A stretch of DNA of 64,000 nt from Tabrizicola soli (GCF_015999335.1 NZ_JAEACP010000021.1:28155-92154), one strand, 5' to 3'. Numbered from the stretch's first letter, positions 1 to 9,091 are shown. The notes: generated by a model not told the origin, from the sequence alone. Translations and numbers: made by a program.

Positions 1-1235
1 CAGCCATCGCCGGGGCCGAACCCGGCGATGTCCTCATCCTCTCTGGCGGGGCCTATCTTGGCCCCGTCACCATCGACCGGACCCTGACGATGCAGGGTGA
101 CGGCACGGCCACCATCGACGGGCAGGGGCAGGGGTCCGTCGTCACCATCGACGCCGACGATGTGGTCCTGACCGGGCTGCATGTCACCGGCTCGGGCAAG
201 GTGAACCAGGACCTCGACGCCGGGATCAAGATCCTGAAGGGCGCCGACCGCGCGCGGATCGAGGGCAACCGGCTGACCGACAACATGCATGGCATCGACG
301 TGCATGGCGGACTGGACAGCCTGGTGCGCGGCAACGCCATCGAGGGCCGCAAGAATCCGCGCATGAACGAGCGCGGCAACGGCATCTACATCTGGAACAG
401 CCCCGGCACCGTGATCGAGGGCAACTCCGTCCGCTGGGGCCGTGACGGGATCTTCTCGAACGCGTCGAAGACCGGGACCTACCGCAACAATCTGTTCCGC
501 GACCTGCGCTTCGCCGTCCACTACATGTACACCCATGATTCCGAGGTTTCGGGCAACATCTCGATCGGCAACCATCTGGGCTTTGCCATCATGTTCTCGA
601 ACCGGGTCGTGGTGAAGGACAACCTTTCCCTCGGCGACCGCGAGCATGGCGTGATGCTGAACTTCGCCAACAGCGCCGACGTGGCGGGCAACCTGGTGCG
701 CGGCGGCACGAAGAAGTGCCTGTTCATCTACAACGCCCACAAGAACCTGATCGCGAACAACCGCTTCCAGGACTGCGGCATCGGCATCCACTTCACCGCC
801 GGGTCCGAGCGCAACATGCTGACCGGCAACGCCTTCATCGCCAACCAGGAGCAGGTGAAATACGTCGGCACCCGCTTCATGGAGTGGAGCTTCGAGGGCC
901 GCGGCAACTACTGGTCCGACCATCCCGCCTTCGACCTCAATGGCGACGGCATCGCTGACGGGGTCTATCGCCCGAACGACCTGATGGACCATATCCTCTG
1001 GTCGCAACCCGCCGCCGCGCTGCTGACCGGCTCTCCCGCCGTGCAACTGGTGCGCTGGTCGCAGTCCTCGTTCCCGGCGATCCTGCCGGGCGGCGTGACC
1101 GACAGCCACCCGCTGATGCAACCCCTTACCATCCCGGTTCCCGACGACATCGCCGCCATGGAGGCAGAGGTCGCCGGACGCTGGGCAAAAGGCAGTTACG
1201 ATGACATCGACCTTGAAGATCTCGGCACTCACTAA
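1..1235 (+). CDS. nosD: NosD, periplasmic copper-centre maturation protein (5' end missing)
   Basis: NosD is the periplasmic beta-helix protein needed, with NosF and NosY, to mature the copper-sulfide CuZ centre of nitrous-oxide reductase. The open frame runs in from the left edge (reading from base 3), so the signal peptide and first coil are outside the window. About 410 codons are visible. They show repeated coils of the right-handed parallel beta-helix type, with many G-N-x-I and N-x-G turns (for example GNRLTDN, GNAIEG, GNSVRW, GNLVRG, ANNRF, GNAFI), which is typical of NosD CASH domains. The stop codon lies 35 bases inside nosF, and the downstream order F-Y-L-X confirms the identity. 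nosR and nosZ are expected just to the left. Confidence 0.95.
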   Translation, partial: AIAGAEPGDVLILSGGAYLGPVTIDRTLTMQGDGTATIDGQGQGSVVTIDADDVVLTGLHVTGSGKVNQDLDAGIKILKGADRARIEGNRLTDNMHGIDVHGGLDSLVRGNAIEGRKNPRMNERGNGIYIWNSPGTVIEGNSVRWGRDGIFSNASKTGTYRNNLFRDLRFAVHYMYTHDSEVSGNISIGNHLGFAIMFSNRVVVKDNLSLGDREHGVMLNFANSADVAGNLVRGGTKKCLFIYNAHKNLIANNRFQDCGIGIHFTAGSERNMLTGNAFIANQEQVKYVGTRFMEWSFEGRGNYWSDHPAFDLNGDGIADGVYRPNDLMDHILWSQPAAALLTGSPAVQLVRWSQSSFPAILPGGVTDSHPLMQPLTIPVPDDIAAMEAEVAGRWAKGSYDDIDLEDLGTH

Positions 1236-2097
1236 GCGGTTCGGCGACCTTGCCGCGCTTGGCGGGGTCAGCCTGACCGTCGCCCCGGGCGAGCGGGTGG
1301 CGCTCCTGGGCCACAACGGCGCGGGCAAGTCGACGCTGATGAAGATCATCCTCGGCCTGATTCCCGCGACGGGCGGCGAGGTCACGATCTGCGACGCGGC
1401 CCCCGGCTCGCCCGCCGCGCGCCGTGCCGTCGCCTATCTGCCGGAAAACGTGGCCTTCCACCCGGCCCTGACTGGCGAGGAACAGATCCGCCATTACCTT
1501 TCGCTGCGCGGCGAAAGCCCGTCGTTGGCCATGGGCCTGCTGGAGAAGGTGGGCCTGGGCCAGGCCGCCCGCCGCCGGATCGGCACCTATTCCAAGGGGA
1601 TGCGCCAGCGGGTCGGCCTCGCCCAGGCGCTGATCGGCAACCCGCGCCTCCTGGTGCTGGACGAGCCGACCTCGGGCCTCGACCCCGTTTCCCGGCGCGA
1701 GTTCTATGCGCTCCTCGACGACCTTGCCGCGCAGGGGGCGTCGATCCTGCTGTCCTCGCACGCCCTGACGGAAGTCGAGGCGCGGACCGACCGCATCCTG
1801 ATCCTGTCGCGGGGCCGCCTGGTGGCCGAAGGCACGCTTTCCGACCTGCGCCGCCGGGCCGACCTGCCGGTGACGATGCATGTCACCGCCCGCAACGGCT
1901 ATGCCCCCGACATCGCCCGCGCGCTGCCCGGCGCGATCCTGGTGGACGGCGCACTGCACCTGACCTGCGCCCAGACCGAAAAGCTCGAGACGCTGGGCCG
2001 CATCGCCGGGCTTGGCGACAAGGTGGCGGACCTCGAGGTCCTGCCGCCCAGCCTGGAAGACCTCTACTCCCATTTCAGCCAGCAGGGCGCGCAATGA
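1201..2097 (+). CDS. nosF: NosF, ABC transporter ATP-binding subunit
   Basis: Cytoplasmic ATPase of the NosFY ABC complex, thought to supply NosD with a sulfur species for CuZ assembly. The 298-residue protein shows a Walker A motif GHNGAGKST at residues 37-45, a degenerate ABC signature SKGMRQR at 131-137, Walker B LLVLDEP at 150-156 and a switch histidine in SSHAL. The C-terminal 90 residues form the extra regulatory region seen in NosF/CcmA-like ATPases. The ATG at 1201 was chosen because it opens an immediate MTSTLKISALTKRFG N-terminus. It overlaps nosD by 35 bases and shares ATGA with nosY, indicating translational coupling. Confidence 0.96.
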   Translation: MTSTLKISALTKRFGDLAALGGVSLTVAPGERVALLGHNGAGKSTLMKIILGLIPATGGEVTICDAAPGSPAARRAVAYLPENVAFHPALTGEEQIRHYLSLRGESPSLAMGLLEKVGLGQAARRRIGTYSKGMRQRVGLAQALIGNPRLLVLDEPTSGLDPVSRREFYALLDDLAAQGASILLSSHALTEVEARTDRILILSRGRLVAEGTLSDLRRRADLPVTMHVTARNGYAPDIARALPGAILVDGALHLTCAQTEKLETLGRIAGLGDKVADLEVLPPSLEDLYSHFSQQGAQ

Positions 2098-2915
2098 ACC
2101 GGATCCTCTCCACCGCCGGGACCGAGTTCCGCATCGCCCTTCGCAACCGCTGGGTCGCCATCGCGCTGGTCCTGATGGCGGTCTTTTCGCTGGTCCTGTC
2201 GCTGGCCGGGTCCGCGCCCACCGGCGGCCTTGGCGTCGACCGGCTGTCCGTCACCGTGGCCTCGCTGACCTCGCTCTCGGTCTACCTGATCCCGCTTCTC
2301 GCCCTTTTGATGAGCTTCGACGCCATCGCCGGCGAATCCGAACGCGGCACCCTGTCGCTTCTCCTCGCCTATCCCATCGCGCGCGAGGAAATCCTGCTCG
2401 GCAAGCTGGTCGCCCATCTGGCGATCCTGACGCTGGCCGTCCTTCTTGGCCACGGCCTTGCCGCCGGCGTGGCGATCGCCACCGACGAGAACGCGCTTGC
2501 GGGCCTGCCCGCGCTGTTCCGGCTCAGCTGGTCCTCGGTCCTGCTTGGCGCGACCTTCCTTGGCGCAGGCTATGCGCTGTCCGCGCTCTCGCGCCGTCCC
2601 TCCGGTGCGGCCGGGCTGGCGATCGGCCTCTGGCTGGGGCTTGTCGTCCTTTACGACCTCGCGCTTCTTTCGGCGATCGTCGCGGACAACGGCGGCTGGT
2701 TCACCACCGATGCCTTCCCCGTCGCGCTTCTCGCCAACCCGGCCGACGCTTTCCGCCTGTTCAACCTCACCGCCTCGGGCGCCACCGCCGCCGCGGCCGG
2801 GGTGGGCGGGGCGGCCGATGCCATCCCGCTCTGGCAATCGCTGTCCTCCGTCCTTATCTGGCCGTTTGCCGCCCTCGCCCTGGCCGCTGCCGCCTTCCGA
2901 AAGGTCACGCCATGA
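2094..2915 (+). CDS. nosY: NosY, ABC transporter membrane permease
   Basis: Inner-membrane subunit of the NosFY transporter. The 273-residue protein has about six hydrophobic segments (near residues 15-40, 55-80, 105-130, 140-165, 175-195 and 245-270), in line with the NosY fold. A cytoplasmic stretch around DAIAGESERGTLSLLLAYP matches the coupling region that docks on the ATPase in ABC-2-type permeases. Its start overlaps the nosF stop (ATGA) and its stop overlaps the nosL start by four bases, so F, Y and L are probably made in fixed proportion. Confidence 0.95.
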   Translation: MNRILSTAGTEFRIALRNRWVAIALVLMAVFSLVLSLAGSAPTGGLGVDRLSVTVASLTSLSVYLIPLLALLMSFDAIAGESERGTLSLLLAYPIAREEILLGKLVAHLAILTLAVLLGHGLAAGVAIATDENALAGLPALFRLSWSSVLLGATFLGAGYALSALSRRPSGAAGLAIGLWLGLVVLYDLALLSAIVADNGGWFTTDAFPVALLANPADAFRLFNLTASGATAAAAGVGGAADAIPLWQSLSSVLIWPFAALALAAAAFRKVTP

Positions 2916-3466
2916 AACGCGCCCTGCTGTTCGTCCTTGCCCTTGCCGCCTGTCAGGACGAGGTGGCGCAGAACACCGACCCGCTCGCCCTCACCCCCGA
3001 GACCATCGGCCATTTCTGCCAGATGAACCTGCTGGAGCATGAGGGTCCGAAAGGGCAGGTGCATCTCGAGGGCCTGCCCGGCGCGCCGCTGTTCTTCAGC
3101 CAGGTGAGCGATACCGTGGCCTACCTCCGCCTGCCCGAGCAGACGCACAAGGTCCTTGCCATCTATGTCAGCGACATGGGTGCCGAAGGTGCGACCTGGC
3201 AGGAACCGGGCGCTGCGAACTGGATCGACGCCACCACCGCGCATTATGTCGTGGGCGGCGATCTTCCCGGTGGCATGGGCGCGCCCGAGATCGCGCCCTT
3301 TGCCGAACTTGCCGATGCCCAGGCCTTTGCCGCAGAACATGGTGGCAATGTGATGGGCCTGAAGGATATCCCCGACAGCGCCGTGATCGCCCCGATGCCC
3401 GAGGCCGGCGGCGACGACGACTATTCCCGCCGCCTCAAGGCGCTCTCCGACAAGACTGGAGGCTGA
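2912..3466 (+). CDS. nosL: NosL, copper chaperone lipoprotein of nitrous-oxide reductase
   Basis: NosL is a lipoprotein that delivers Cu(I) to apo-NosZ/NosDFY in the periplasm. The 184-residue protein begins MKRALLFVLALAAC, a short lipoprotein signal with lipidated Cys14. It then carries the NosL copper-site signature FCQMN (Cys36 and Met38). The ATG at 2912 is set by the ATGA overlap with nosY; an open frame continues further upstream but only as an out-of-frame shadow of nosY. It ends two bases before nosX. Confidence 0.94.
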   Translation: MKRALLFVLALAACQDEVAQNTDPLALTPETIGHFCQMNLLEHEGPKGQVHLEGLPGAPLFFSQVSDTVAYLRLPEQTHKVLAIYVSDMGAEGATWQEPGAANWIDATTAHYVVGGDLPGGMGAPEIAPFAELADAQAFAAEHGGNVMGLKDIPDSAVIAPMPEAGGDDDYSRRLKALSDKTGG

Positions 3467-3467
3467 C

Positions 3468-4364
3468 ATGCTGACCCGCCGCCGCTTCATCGCGATTTCC
3501 GCCGCCCTTGCGCCCACGATGGCGCTGGGACGCAGCCCCGACCTGCATGTCGAGACCGGCATCGCGTTGGGCGCGACCGTGACGCTGCGCCTGCAGCACC
3601 CCGAGGCCCCGCGCCTTGCCGCCCTCGCGATGGACGAGATCCGGCGGCTGGAACAGGTGTTCTCGCTTTATCGGCCCGAGTCGTCGCTGGTCCGGCTGAA
3701 CCGCGAGGCCAGGCTCGAGGCGCCGCCTTTCGAACTGCTGGACTGCCTCACCCTCGCCGCCTCGGTGCATCGTGCCAGCGGCGGCAGCTTCGACCCGACG
3801 GTCCAGCCGCTCTGGCTGGCCGAGGCTGGGGCCCTGACCCGCGGCACGTCCTTGACCGAGGCCGAGCGGGCGCAAGTCCGCGTGCTGATCGGCTGGGAGG
3901 GCGTGACCCTTGCGCCCGAGGCGATCACACTGCGTCCCGGCATGGCGCTGACGCTGAACGGCATCGCCCAGGGCTTCATCGCCGACCGGGTGGCGGCGCT
4001 TCTGGAAAGCCACGGCCTGACCCGCGCCCTGATCGACACCGGCGAGATGCGCGCCCTTCCCGAGGGCGACTGGCCGGTGAAGCTGGCCTCGGGCGGGGGG
4101 ATCAGCCTGCGGGACCGGGCTCTGGCGACCTCGGCGCCGCTGGGCATGACCTTCGGCGGTGACGGGGTGACCAGCCACATCCTCGACCCTCGAACCGGCC
4201 GTCCCCTGCGCTCGGCCTGGCAATCGGTCTCGATCTCGGCCCCCTCGGCGGCGCTGGCCGATGCGCTTTCGACTTCGGCCTGCCTGATGGACAGCCGCGT
4301 GGCGATGGACGGGCTTTGCGCCAGCTTCCCGGAGGCCAGGGTCGAGGTCGCCGTGGCCGCCTGA
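3468..4364 (+). CDS. nosX: NosX, ApbE-type FAD:protein FMN transferase
   Basis: Periplasmic flavin transferase that attaches FMN to NosR, the electron donor of nitrous-oxide reduction. The 298-residue protein opens with a Tat-type signal (RRRFIAISAALAP). It has ApbE hallmarks: the SGGSFDPTVQPL region near 105-116, TLNGIAQGFIADRVA near 163-177, LIDTGEMRA (the ApbE GGD/E region) near 188, and a C-terminal DPRTGRP motif. nosX is found mainly in alphaproteobacterial nos clusters. It is the last gene of the operon; its stop codon lies in the stem of a terminator shared with the convergent regulator. Confidence 0.93.
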   Translation: MLTRRRFIAISAALAPTMALGRSPDLHVETGIALGATVTLRLQHPEAPRLAALAMDEIRRLEQVFSLYRPESSLVRLNREARLEAPPFELLDCLTLAASVHRASGGSFDPTVQPLWLAEAGALTRGTSLTEAERAQVRVLIGWEGVTLAPEAITLRPGMALTLNGIAQGFIADRVAALLESHGLTRALIDTGEMRALPEGDWPVKLASGGGISLRDRALATSAPLGMTFGGDGVTSHILDPRTGRPLRSAWQSVSISAPSAALADALSTSACLMDSRVAMDGLCASFPEARVEVAVAA

Positions 4365-4378
4365 AGTCAGGCGGTTTT
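4357..4378 (+). terminator. Terminator hairpin spanning both convergent stop codons
   Basis: CCGCCTG (4357-4363) pairs with CAGGCGG (4368-4374) around an AAGT loop, followed by TTTT. The nosX stop (4362-4364) and the regulator stop (4367-4369) both fall inside the hairpin. The T run favours the nosX direction. No other terminator separates the two genes. Confidence 0.7.
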
Positions 4379-4978
4379 CGCGCCATAGCCGCTGGGCGGC
4401 GAGATGATCCATTGCACGGTGGCGATACGCGTCCCGCAGTTCACCGTGCGATGCGGTGTGGACGAGGCATATTCGATGCAGTCGCCTTCCGACAACCTGT
4501 GGATCTCCTCGGCGAGATGCAGCTCGACCTCGCCCGCGATCACCAGCATCATCTCATGGCTGTCGCCGTGGGTGTATTGCTCGGGCCCGGTCGAGCCACC
4601 CACGTCGAACTCGCCGACGAAAACCTCGAAATCCTGGATCGGCCGCTGCGAGAGCAGCATCTTGCGATAGCCCGCCGCCTCGGGCCAGGAGGGCCGCTCG
4701 GCCTTGCGCAGGACGCGGTGGGTCGAGCGGGGGCGGTCGTCGAACAGGTCGGCGATCGAGATGTCCAGCGCATTCGCGATCCGCATCAGCGTCGAGGTTG
4801 TGGCCCCCGTCGCACCCCGTTCAAGCTGGCTGAGGAACGAGGCCGTGGTTCCCGACAGTTCTCCCAGTTGGCGCAGCGACAGACGCCGGGCCTGACGGAA
4901 CCGCTTCACCCGTCGCGCCAGGATGTCCAGCTCGGGCGTGGCGGGGTCTTCCCCAGCAGGCATGACAGTTTCCGCCAT
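4367..4978 (-). CDS. XRE-family regulator with C-terminal cupin domain
   Basis: DNA-binding regulator of the HTH-XRE plus cupin architecture (PuuR-like family), in which the cupin senses a small metabolite. The 203-residue product has the helix-turn-helix at about residues 20-80 (VKRFRQARRLSLRQLGELSG, SFLSQLERG) and a cupin barrel at about 110-195 (YTHGDSHEMMLVIAGEVELH, SEGDCIEY, TPHR). The start at 4978 is preferred over longer versions because GGAG lies just upstream. It is divergent from the polyamine-type transporter operon and probably represses or tunes it. PuuR is the closest functional analogy, by inference. Confidence 0.85.
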   Translation of the reverse strand: MAETVMPAGEDPATPELDILARRVKRFRQARRLSLRQLGELSGTTASFLSQLERGATGATTSTLMRIANALDISIADLFDDRPRSTHRVLRKAERPSWPEAAGYRKMLLSQRPIQDFEVFVGEFDVGGSTGPEQYTHGDSHEMMLVIAGEVELHLAEEIHRLSEGDCIEYASSTPHRTVNCGTRIATVQWIISPPSGYGAKTA

Positions 4979-5098
4979 CGTCAACTCCGTTCCGGGGGCC
5001 GGCACCCGATGTTCCGGCGCTGCCATGGCAGCTTGCCGGCAGGTAGGGTGCGAACCTTCGTCGGTCAATTCTCAATTCAGGATCCGCTTGATTTGTGT

Positions 5099-5118
5099 AC
5101 AGCGCTTCTTTACGCTGT
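5099..5118. promoter_or_regulatory. Candidate operator for the XRE-cupin regulator
   Basis: In the 245-base divergent region, ACAGCG (5099-5104) and CGCTGT (5113-5118) form an inverted repeat with an 8-base spacer. A second overlapping inverted repeat is TTTAC-GCTGT-GTAAA (5109-5123). The surrounding DNA is AT-richer than its neighbours. The site lies about 105 bases before the binding-protein start and 120 bases before the regulator start. Assignment to this regulator is inference from position. Confidence 0.45.
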
Positions 5119-5223
5119 GTAAAGTTACTTGAACGGGCTGCGAACGTCAGGCGGCAGGTTCGGGAGCCGAAGGACAGAACGATGGCACCCAGAAGGGCGC
5201 AGGACAACCAACGGAGGATGCTG

Positions 5224-6297
5224 ATGAAACGGACTGCAAAGGTCGCGCTGCAAGCGGGCCTGTTGATGACGATCGGTCTTGCGGCCCAGGCCCAGGACGC
5301 GCCGGTTGCCGGCGAAGTGGCCGAGGGCTCGCTGGCCGGCAAGACGCTGACCTTCGTCTCCTACGGCGGGATCTACCAGGACGGGCAGATCGCCTCGCTG
5401 CAGGATTTCGTCACCAAGTCGGGCGTCACCCTGCTGTCGGACGGACCGACCGAGGTCGCCAAGATCCAGGCCCAGGTCGAATCGGGCGACGTGCAGTGGG
5501 ATGTGGTCGATACCGGCACGCTCACGCCCTATGTCTATTGCGGAACGCTGTTCCAGAAGCTGGACCTGACGAAGATCGACACCTCGAACATCCCCGAGGG
5601 TCAGGTCGGCGAATGTTCGGTTCCGGCGATGAACTACGGCACCGTGCTGATGTACAAGAAGTCCACCTATGGCGACAACCCGCCGAAGGGCTGGGCCGAT
5701 TTCTTCGACACCGAGAACTTCCCCGGCACCCGCGCGATGCCCGGCGATTCCGAGCCCGACACCACCCTGGTCGAGATCGCGCTTCTGGCCGACGGCGTGC
5801 CGAAGGACCAGCTTTTCCCGGCCGACGTCGACCGCGCGCTGAACAAGTTCCGTGGTCTGGGCGAAGACCTGATCTTCTGGAAGACCGGCGCGGAATCGCA
5901 GCAAATGATGGAATCGGGCGAGGCCGACATGGTCATCGCCTGGTCGGGCCGCGCCATGGCCGCCCAGAAGAACGGGGCCGAGTACGAGCCGGTCTGGCAG
6001 GACTGGATCGTCGTCATGGACCAGTTGACGATCCCGGTCGGCGTCAAGGACCCCGACGCCTCCTATGCGCTGATCAACGCCGCCATCGGCAAACGCGCGC
6101 AGGAGATCATGACCGAGCAGACCTCCTACTCGCCGATCCACAAGGACGCGCAGCCGCAGGTGGACGAGCTGCTGCAGAAATGGCTGACCAACACGCCTGA
6201 AAAGGTCGCGATGGGCTATCAGCAGAACATCCCCTACTGGATCGAGAACTACGACGAGGTCGAGACCAAGTGGGGCGAGTTCATCGCCGGGAACTGA
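5224..6297 (+). CDS. Polyamine-type ABC transporter periplasmic binding protein (PotD/PotF family)
   Basis: Periplasmic solute receptor of a spermidine/putrescine-type importer. The 357-residue protein has a signal peptide (MKRTAKVALQAGLLMTIGLAAQAQ) followed by the bacterial extracellular solute-binding fold: KTLTFVSYGGIYQDGQ, an interlobe QWDVVDTGTL, and later DMVIAWSGRA. The ATG at 5224 is chosen because GGAGG sits six bases upstream; the ATG at 5218 would directly abut that Shine-Dalgarno. It is followed by two permeases, an ATPase and an FAD amine oxidase, which supports an amine substrate. The exact ligand cannot be read from the sequence. Confidence 0.9.
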   Translation: MKRTAKVALQAGLLMTIGLAAQAQDAPVAGEVAEGSLAGKTLTFVSYGGIYQDGQIASLQDFVTKSGVTLLSDGPTEVAKIQAQVESGDVQWDVVDTGTLTPYVYCGTLFQKLDLTKIDTSNIPEGQVGECSVPAMNYGTVLMYKKSTYGDNPPKGWADFFDTENFPGTRAMPGDSEPDTTLVEIALLADGVPKDQLFPADVDRALNKFRGLGEDLIFWKTGAESQQMMESGEADMVIAWSGRAMAAQKNGAEYEPVWQDWIVVMDQLTIPVGVKDPDASYALINAAIGKRAQEIMTEQTSYSPIHKDAQPQVDELLQKWLTNTPEKVAMGYQQNIPYWIENYDEVETKWGEFIAGN

Positions 6298-6304
6298 TCC
6301 CTTC

Positions 6305-6330
6305 GGCGGGGCCGCATCGACGGCCCCGCC
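6305..6330 (+). other. Intercistronic hairpin after the binding-protein gene
   Basis: GGCGGGGCCG (6305-6314) and CGGCCCCGCC (6321-6330) form a perfect 10-bp stem with a CATCGA loop, with no T run after it. Such hairpins between binding-protein and permease genes usually protect the upstream mRNA and give more binding protein than permease. Confidence 0.65.
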
Positions 6331-6351
6331 CTTCCGCCCGAAAGTACCGCG

Positions 6352-7185
6352 ATGCCCAAGCTTCTCCGCCAACCGGCCTGGCTGGTGCTGCCCGCGATCC
6401 TTCTGCTTGTGGTTGCGCTGGGCTACCCGCTCCTCCAGGTGGTGATCCGCAGCTTCACCGACCCCGAGCCGGGCCTTGGCAACTATACCTGGTTCTTCAG
6501 CCGTCCGGTGAACATGACCGTGTTCTGGCGCACCTTCGAGGTCGCGGGCTGGGTCACTGTCCTGTGCCTCGTGCTGGGCTATCCCTACGCCTGGCTGATG
6601 ACGGCGGTGGGGCCGAACATGCGGTTGCTGCTGATCCTCTGCGTGCTGGTCCCCTTCTGGGTCTCGGGCGTGGTGCGGACGCTGGCCTGGGTGATCCTGC
6701 TGCAGGACTCGGGCGTCATCAACAAGGTCATCATGGCGCTGGGGTTCGAGAAGGTGCGGCTGATCCGTACCCAGACCGGCGTGATCATCGGCATGACCCA
6801 GGTCCTGCTGCCCTTCATGATCATGCCGCTTTACGCCGTCATGCGCGGCATCGACCTGCGCCTTGTGCAGGCGGCGCGCAGCCTTGGCGCGCGGCCGGTG
6901 CTGGCCTTCCTCCAGGTCTACCTGCCGCTGTCGCTGCCGGGCGTATTCGGCGGCGCGGTGATCGTCTTCATCCTCGGCCTTGGTTTCTACATCACGCCCG
7001 CGCTTCTGGGCGGGCCGCGGGCCACCATGCTGTCCACGCTGGCGCAGCAACAGGTTCTGCAACAGCTGAACTGGGGCAAGGGCGGGGCCATGGGGGTCAT
7101 TCTCCTCGCCTCGACTCTGGTGCTGCTGGCCATCGCGGCCCGCTTCACCCGCCGGCGCTATCAGATTTCCGGGGGCAGCAAGTGA
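6352..7185 (+). CDS. ABC transporter permease (PotB/PotH type)
   Basis: First inner-membrane permease of the polyamine-type importer. The 277-residue protein has about six membrane segments. The conserved EAA-type loop reads DLRLVQAARSLGARPVLAFL (near residues 164-183), where the ATPase docks. It starts 54 bases after the binding-protein gene, behind a stable hairpin. Its stop codon overlaps the GTG start of the next permease, so the two are coupled. Confidence 0.9.
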   Translation: MPKLLRQPAWLVLPAILLLVVALGYPLLQVVIRSFTDPEPGLGNYTWFFSRPVNMTVFWRTFEVAGWVTVLCLVLGYPYAWLMTAVGPNMRLLLILCVLVPFWVSGVVRTLAWVILLQDSGVINKVIMALGFEKVRLIRTQTGVIIGMTQVLLPFMIMPLYAVMRGIDLRLVQAARSLGARPVLAFLQVYLPLSLPGVFGGAVIVFILGLGFYITPALLGGPRATMLSTLAQQQVLQQLNWGKGGAMGVILLASTLVLLAIAARFTRRRYQISGGSK

Positions 7186-7967
7186 CCCGCCTGCAACGTA
7201 TCCTGATCTGGATCTTCTGCGCCGGAGTGGCGCTCTGGCTGGTGGCGCCGACGCTGGTGATCGTGCCGATCTCCTTCGCCGAGAAGAAATCGCTGGCCTT
7301 TCCGCCCGACGGATTTTCGCTGCAATGGTATGCCAACATCCTGAACAGCCCGGACTGGTCGGGCAGCATCGTCAGCTCGCTGAAGATCGCGGCCATCGTC
7401 GCGGTGGTTGCCACGGTGATCGGCACGCTGGCGGCCATGGGTCTAGCGAAGATGAAGGCCGGGCCCGGCGGCATCCTGCGCGCCATCCTGATCACGCCGA
7501 TGATCGTGCCCGGCGTGGTGCTGGCGATCGGCATCTATGCCGTCTACCTGGACCACCAGATGGTCGGCACGCTGGTGGGCTACGTGCTGGCGCATTCGAT
7601 GCTGGCGATCCCCTTCGTGATCATCGCCGTCGGCGCCAGCCTTGCCGTCTTCGACACCAGGCTTGAGACGGCGGCAGCCAGCCTTGGCGCCTCGCGCATC
7701 ACCACCTTCTTCACGGTGACCCTGCCGCTGATCGCCCCCGGCATCCTTTCGGGCCTGCTCTTCGCCTTCGTCACCTCGTTCGACGAGGTGATCGTGGCCC
7801 TCTTCATCAACAGCCCGACGCTGAAGACCCTGCCGGTGCAGATATTCGCCAGCATGACCCGCGATTCCGATCCCACGGTCGCCGCGGTGGGCACGCTGAT
7901 CTTCGTGCTGACCTCGTTCACCATCGCTGTCGGGCTCTGGCTTGGCACAAGACGGAGACGTTCCTGA
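7182..7967 (+). CDS. ABC transporter permease (PotC/PotI type)
   Basis: Second permease of the importer, 261 residues with about six membrane helices. The EAA loop reads TRLETAAASLGASRITTFF. The start is a GTG (7182) that overlaps the stop of the first permease; the frame is open further upstream, but that stretch is only a shadow of the first permease. A G-rich Shine-Dalgarno (GGGGG) precedes the GTG. The ATPase gene follows two bases after the stop. Confidence 0.9.
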   Translation: MTRLQRILIWIFCAGVALWLVAPTLVIVPISFAEKKSLAFPPDGFSLQWYANILNSPDWSGSIVSSLKIAAIVAVVATVIGTLAAMGLAKMKAGPGGILRAILITPMIVPGVVLAIGIYAVYLDHQMVGTLVGYVLAHSMLAIPFVIIAVGASLAVFDTRLETAAASLGASRITTFFTVTLPLIAPGILSGLLFAFVTSFDEVIVALFINSPTLKTLPVQIFASMTRDSDPTVAAVGTLIFVLTSFTIAVGLWLGTRRRRS

Positions 7968-7969
7968 AC

Positions 7970-9091
7970 ATGGACGCAAAACACCGCGGCGCTGCAGTCG
8001 ACATCCGCGACGTCACCAAGACCTACGGGACTTTCACCGCGCTCGACAAGGTCAGCCTGCAGATCGAGGCCGGCCAGTTCATGACCTTCCTCGGCCCCTC
8101 CGGCTCGGGCAAGACGACGACGCTGAACGTGATCGCCGGTTTCACCGACCTGACGGCGGGCGAGATTCTGATCGGCGAGCGTTCGGTCGGCAACCTGCCC
8201 GCGCACAAGCGCAATGTGGGCGTCGTGTTCCAGCACTATGCGCTGTTCCCGCACATGACGGTGGCCGGGAATGTCGAATACCCGCTGAAGCTGCGCAAGC
8301 TGCCCAAGGCCGACCGCGCCCGGCGCGTAGCGGCGGCGCTGGCCATGGTGCACCTGACCGACTTCGCCCACCGCTACCCGGCCGAGCTTTCGGGCGGCCA
8401 GCAACAGCGCGTGGCGCTCGCCCGCGCGATGGTCTTCGACCCGCCGCTTCTGTTGATGGATGAGCCCTTGGGCGCGCTGGACAAGAAGCTGCGTGAATGG
8501 CTGCAACTTGAGATCAAGCGCATCCACCGCGAGCTGGGGACGACCTTCGTCTACGTCACCCACGACCAGGAGGAGGCGCTGGCGCTGTCCGACCGGATCG
8601 CCGTGTTCAACAAGGGAAGGATCGAGCAGGTCGGCTCGGGCCGCGACCTGTACGAACGGCCCGAGACGCTGTTCGTCGGCCGCTTCATCGGCGAATCCAC
8701 CGTGCTGACCGGCGCGCATGAGACGCGCGGCGATGAGACCGCGATCAAGGTGGGCGACCAGTGGGTCGGCATTCCCGGCCGCCCGGCGGGCGCGGGTCCG
8801 CAGGCTCTGCTTTTGCGGCCCGAGCGGATCACCCTGGCCCGGCCCGGAACAGGCGCGGTTGCCGGAACGAACCGCCTTCCCGCTCGCGTGACCGAGGCGA
8901 TCTACCTCGGCTCGGGCGTGAAATACGAGGTGACGCTGGCCGACGGCACCCGCGGCATCGCCCGCATGACCTTGGCGGACGACCACTTCGCGCTGGGCGA
9001 TCCGGTCGAGGTCGCCTGGCAGAAACACGAGGCCCGCCTGCTTGCCGACGATGGCAGCAGCCTCGCGGCCCAATCGGGAGAGGACAAATGA
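7970..9091 (+). CDS. ABC transporter ATP-binding protein (PotA/PotG type)
   Basis: Energising ATPase of the importer, 373 residues. Walker A is GPSGSGKTT at 42-50, the Q-loop lies in [12 protein letters not shown], the ABC signature is LSGGQQQR, Walker B is [12 protein letters not shown] and the H-loop is VTHDQ. The C-terminal 100 residues form the TOBE domain typical of PotA/MalK-type subunits. The stop overlaps the next start by four bases (ATGA), which ties the amine oxidase gene to the transporter operon. Confidence 0.93.
   Translation: MDAKHRGAAVDIRDVTKTYGTFTALDKVSLQIEAGQFMTFLGPSGSGKTTTLNVIAGFTDLTAGEILIGERSVGNLPAHKRNVGVVFQHYALFPHMTVAGNVEYPLKLRKLPKADRARRVAAALAMVHLTDFAHRYPAELSGGQQQRVALARAMVFDPPLLLMDEPLGALDKKLREWLQLEIKRIHRELGTTFVYVTHDQEEALALSDRIAVFNKGRIEQVGSGRDLYERPETLFVGRFIGESTVLTGAHETRGDETAIKVGDQWVGIPGRPAGAGPQALLLRPERITLARPGTGAVAGTNRLPARVTEAIYLGSGVKYEVTLADGTRGIARMTLADDHFALGDPVEVAWQKHEARLLADDGSSLAAQSGEDK

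Noticed and set aside
5086..5103. FNR/FnrL-type box TTGAT-N4-ATCAA near the first importer promoter
   Set aside because: Only the first half (TTGAT) is present; the second half reads GTACA.
6270..7181. An apparent N-terminal extension fused to the second permease of the first importer
   Set aside because: The extension is out of frame with the true first permease; the GTG at 7182 overlapping the upstream stop gives a normal-length permease.
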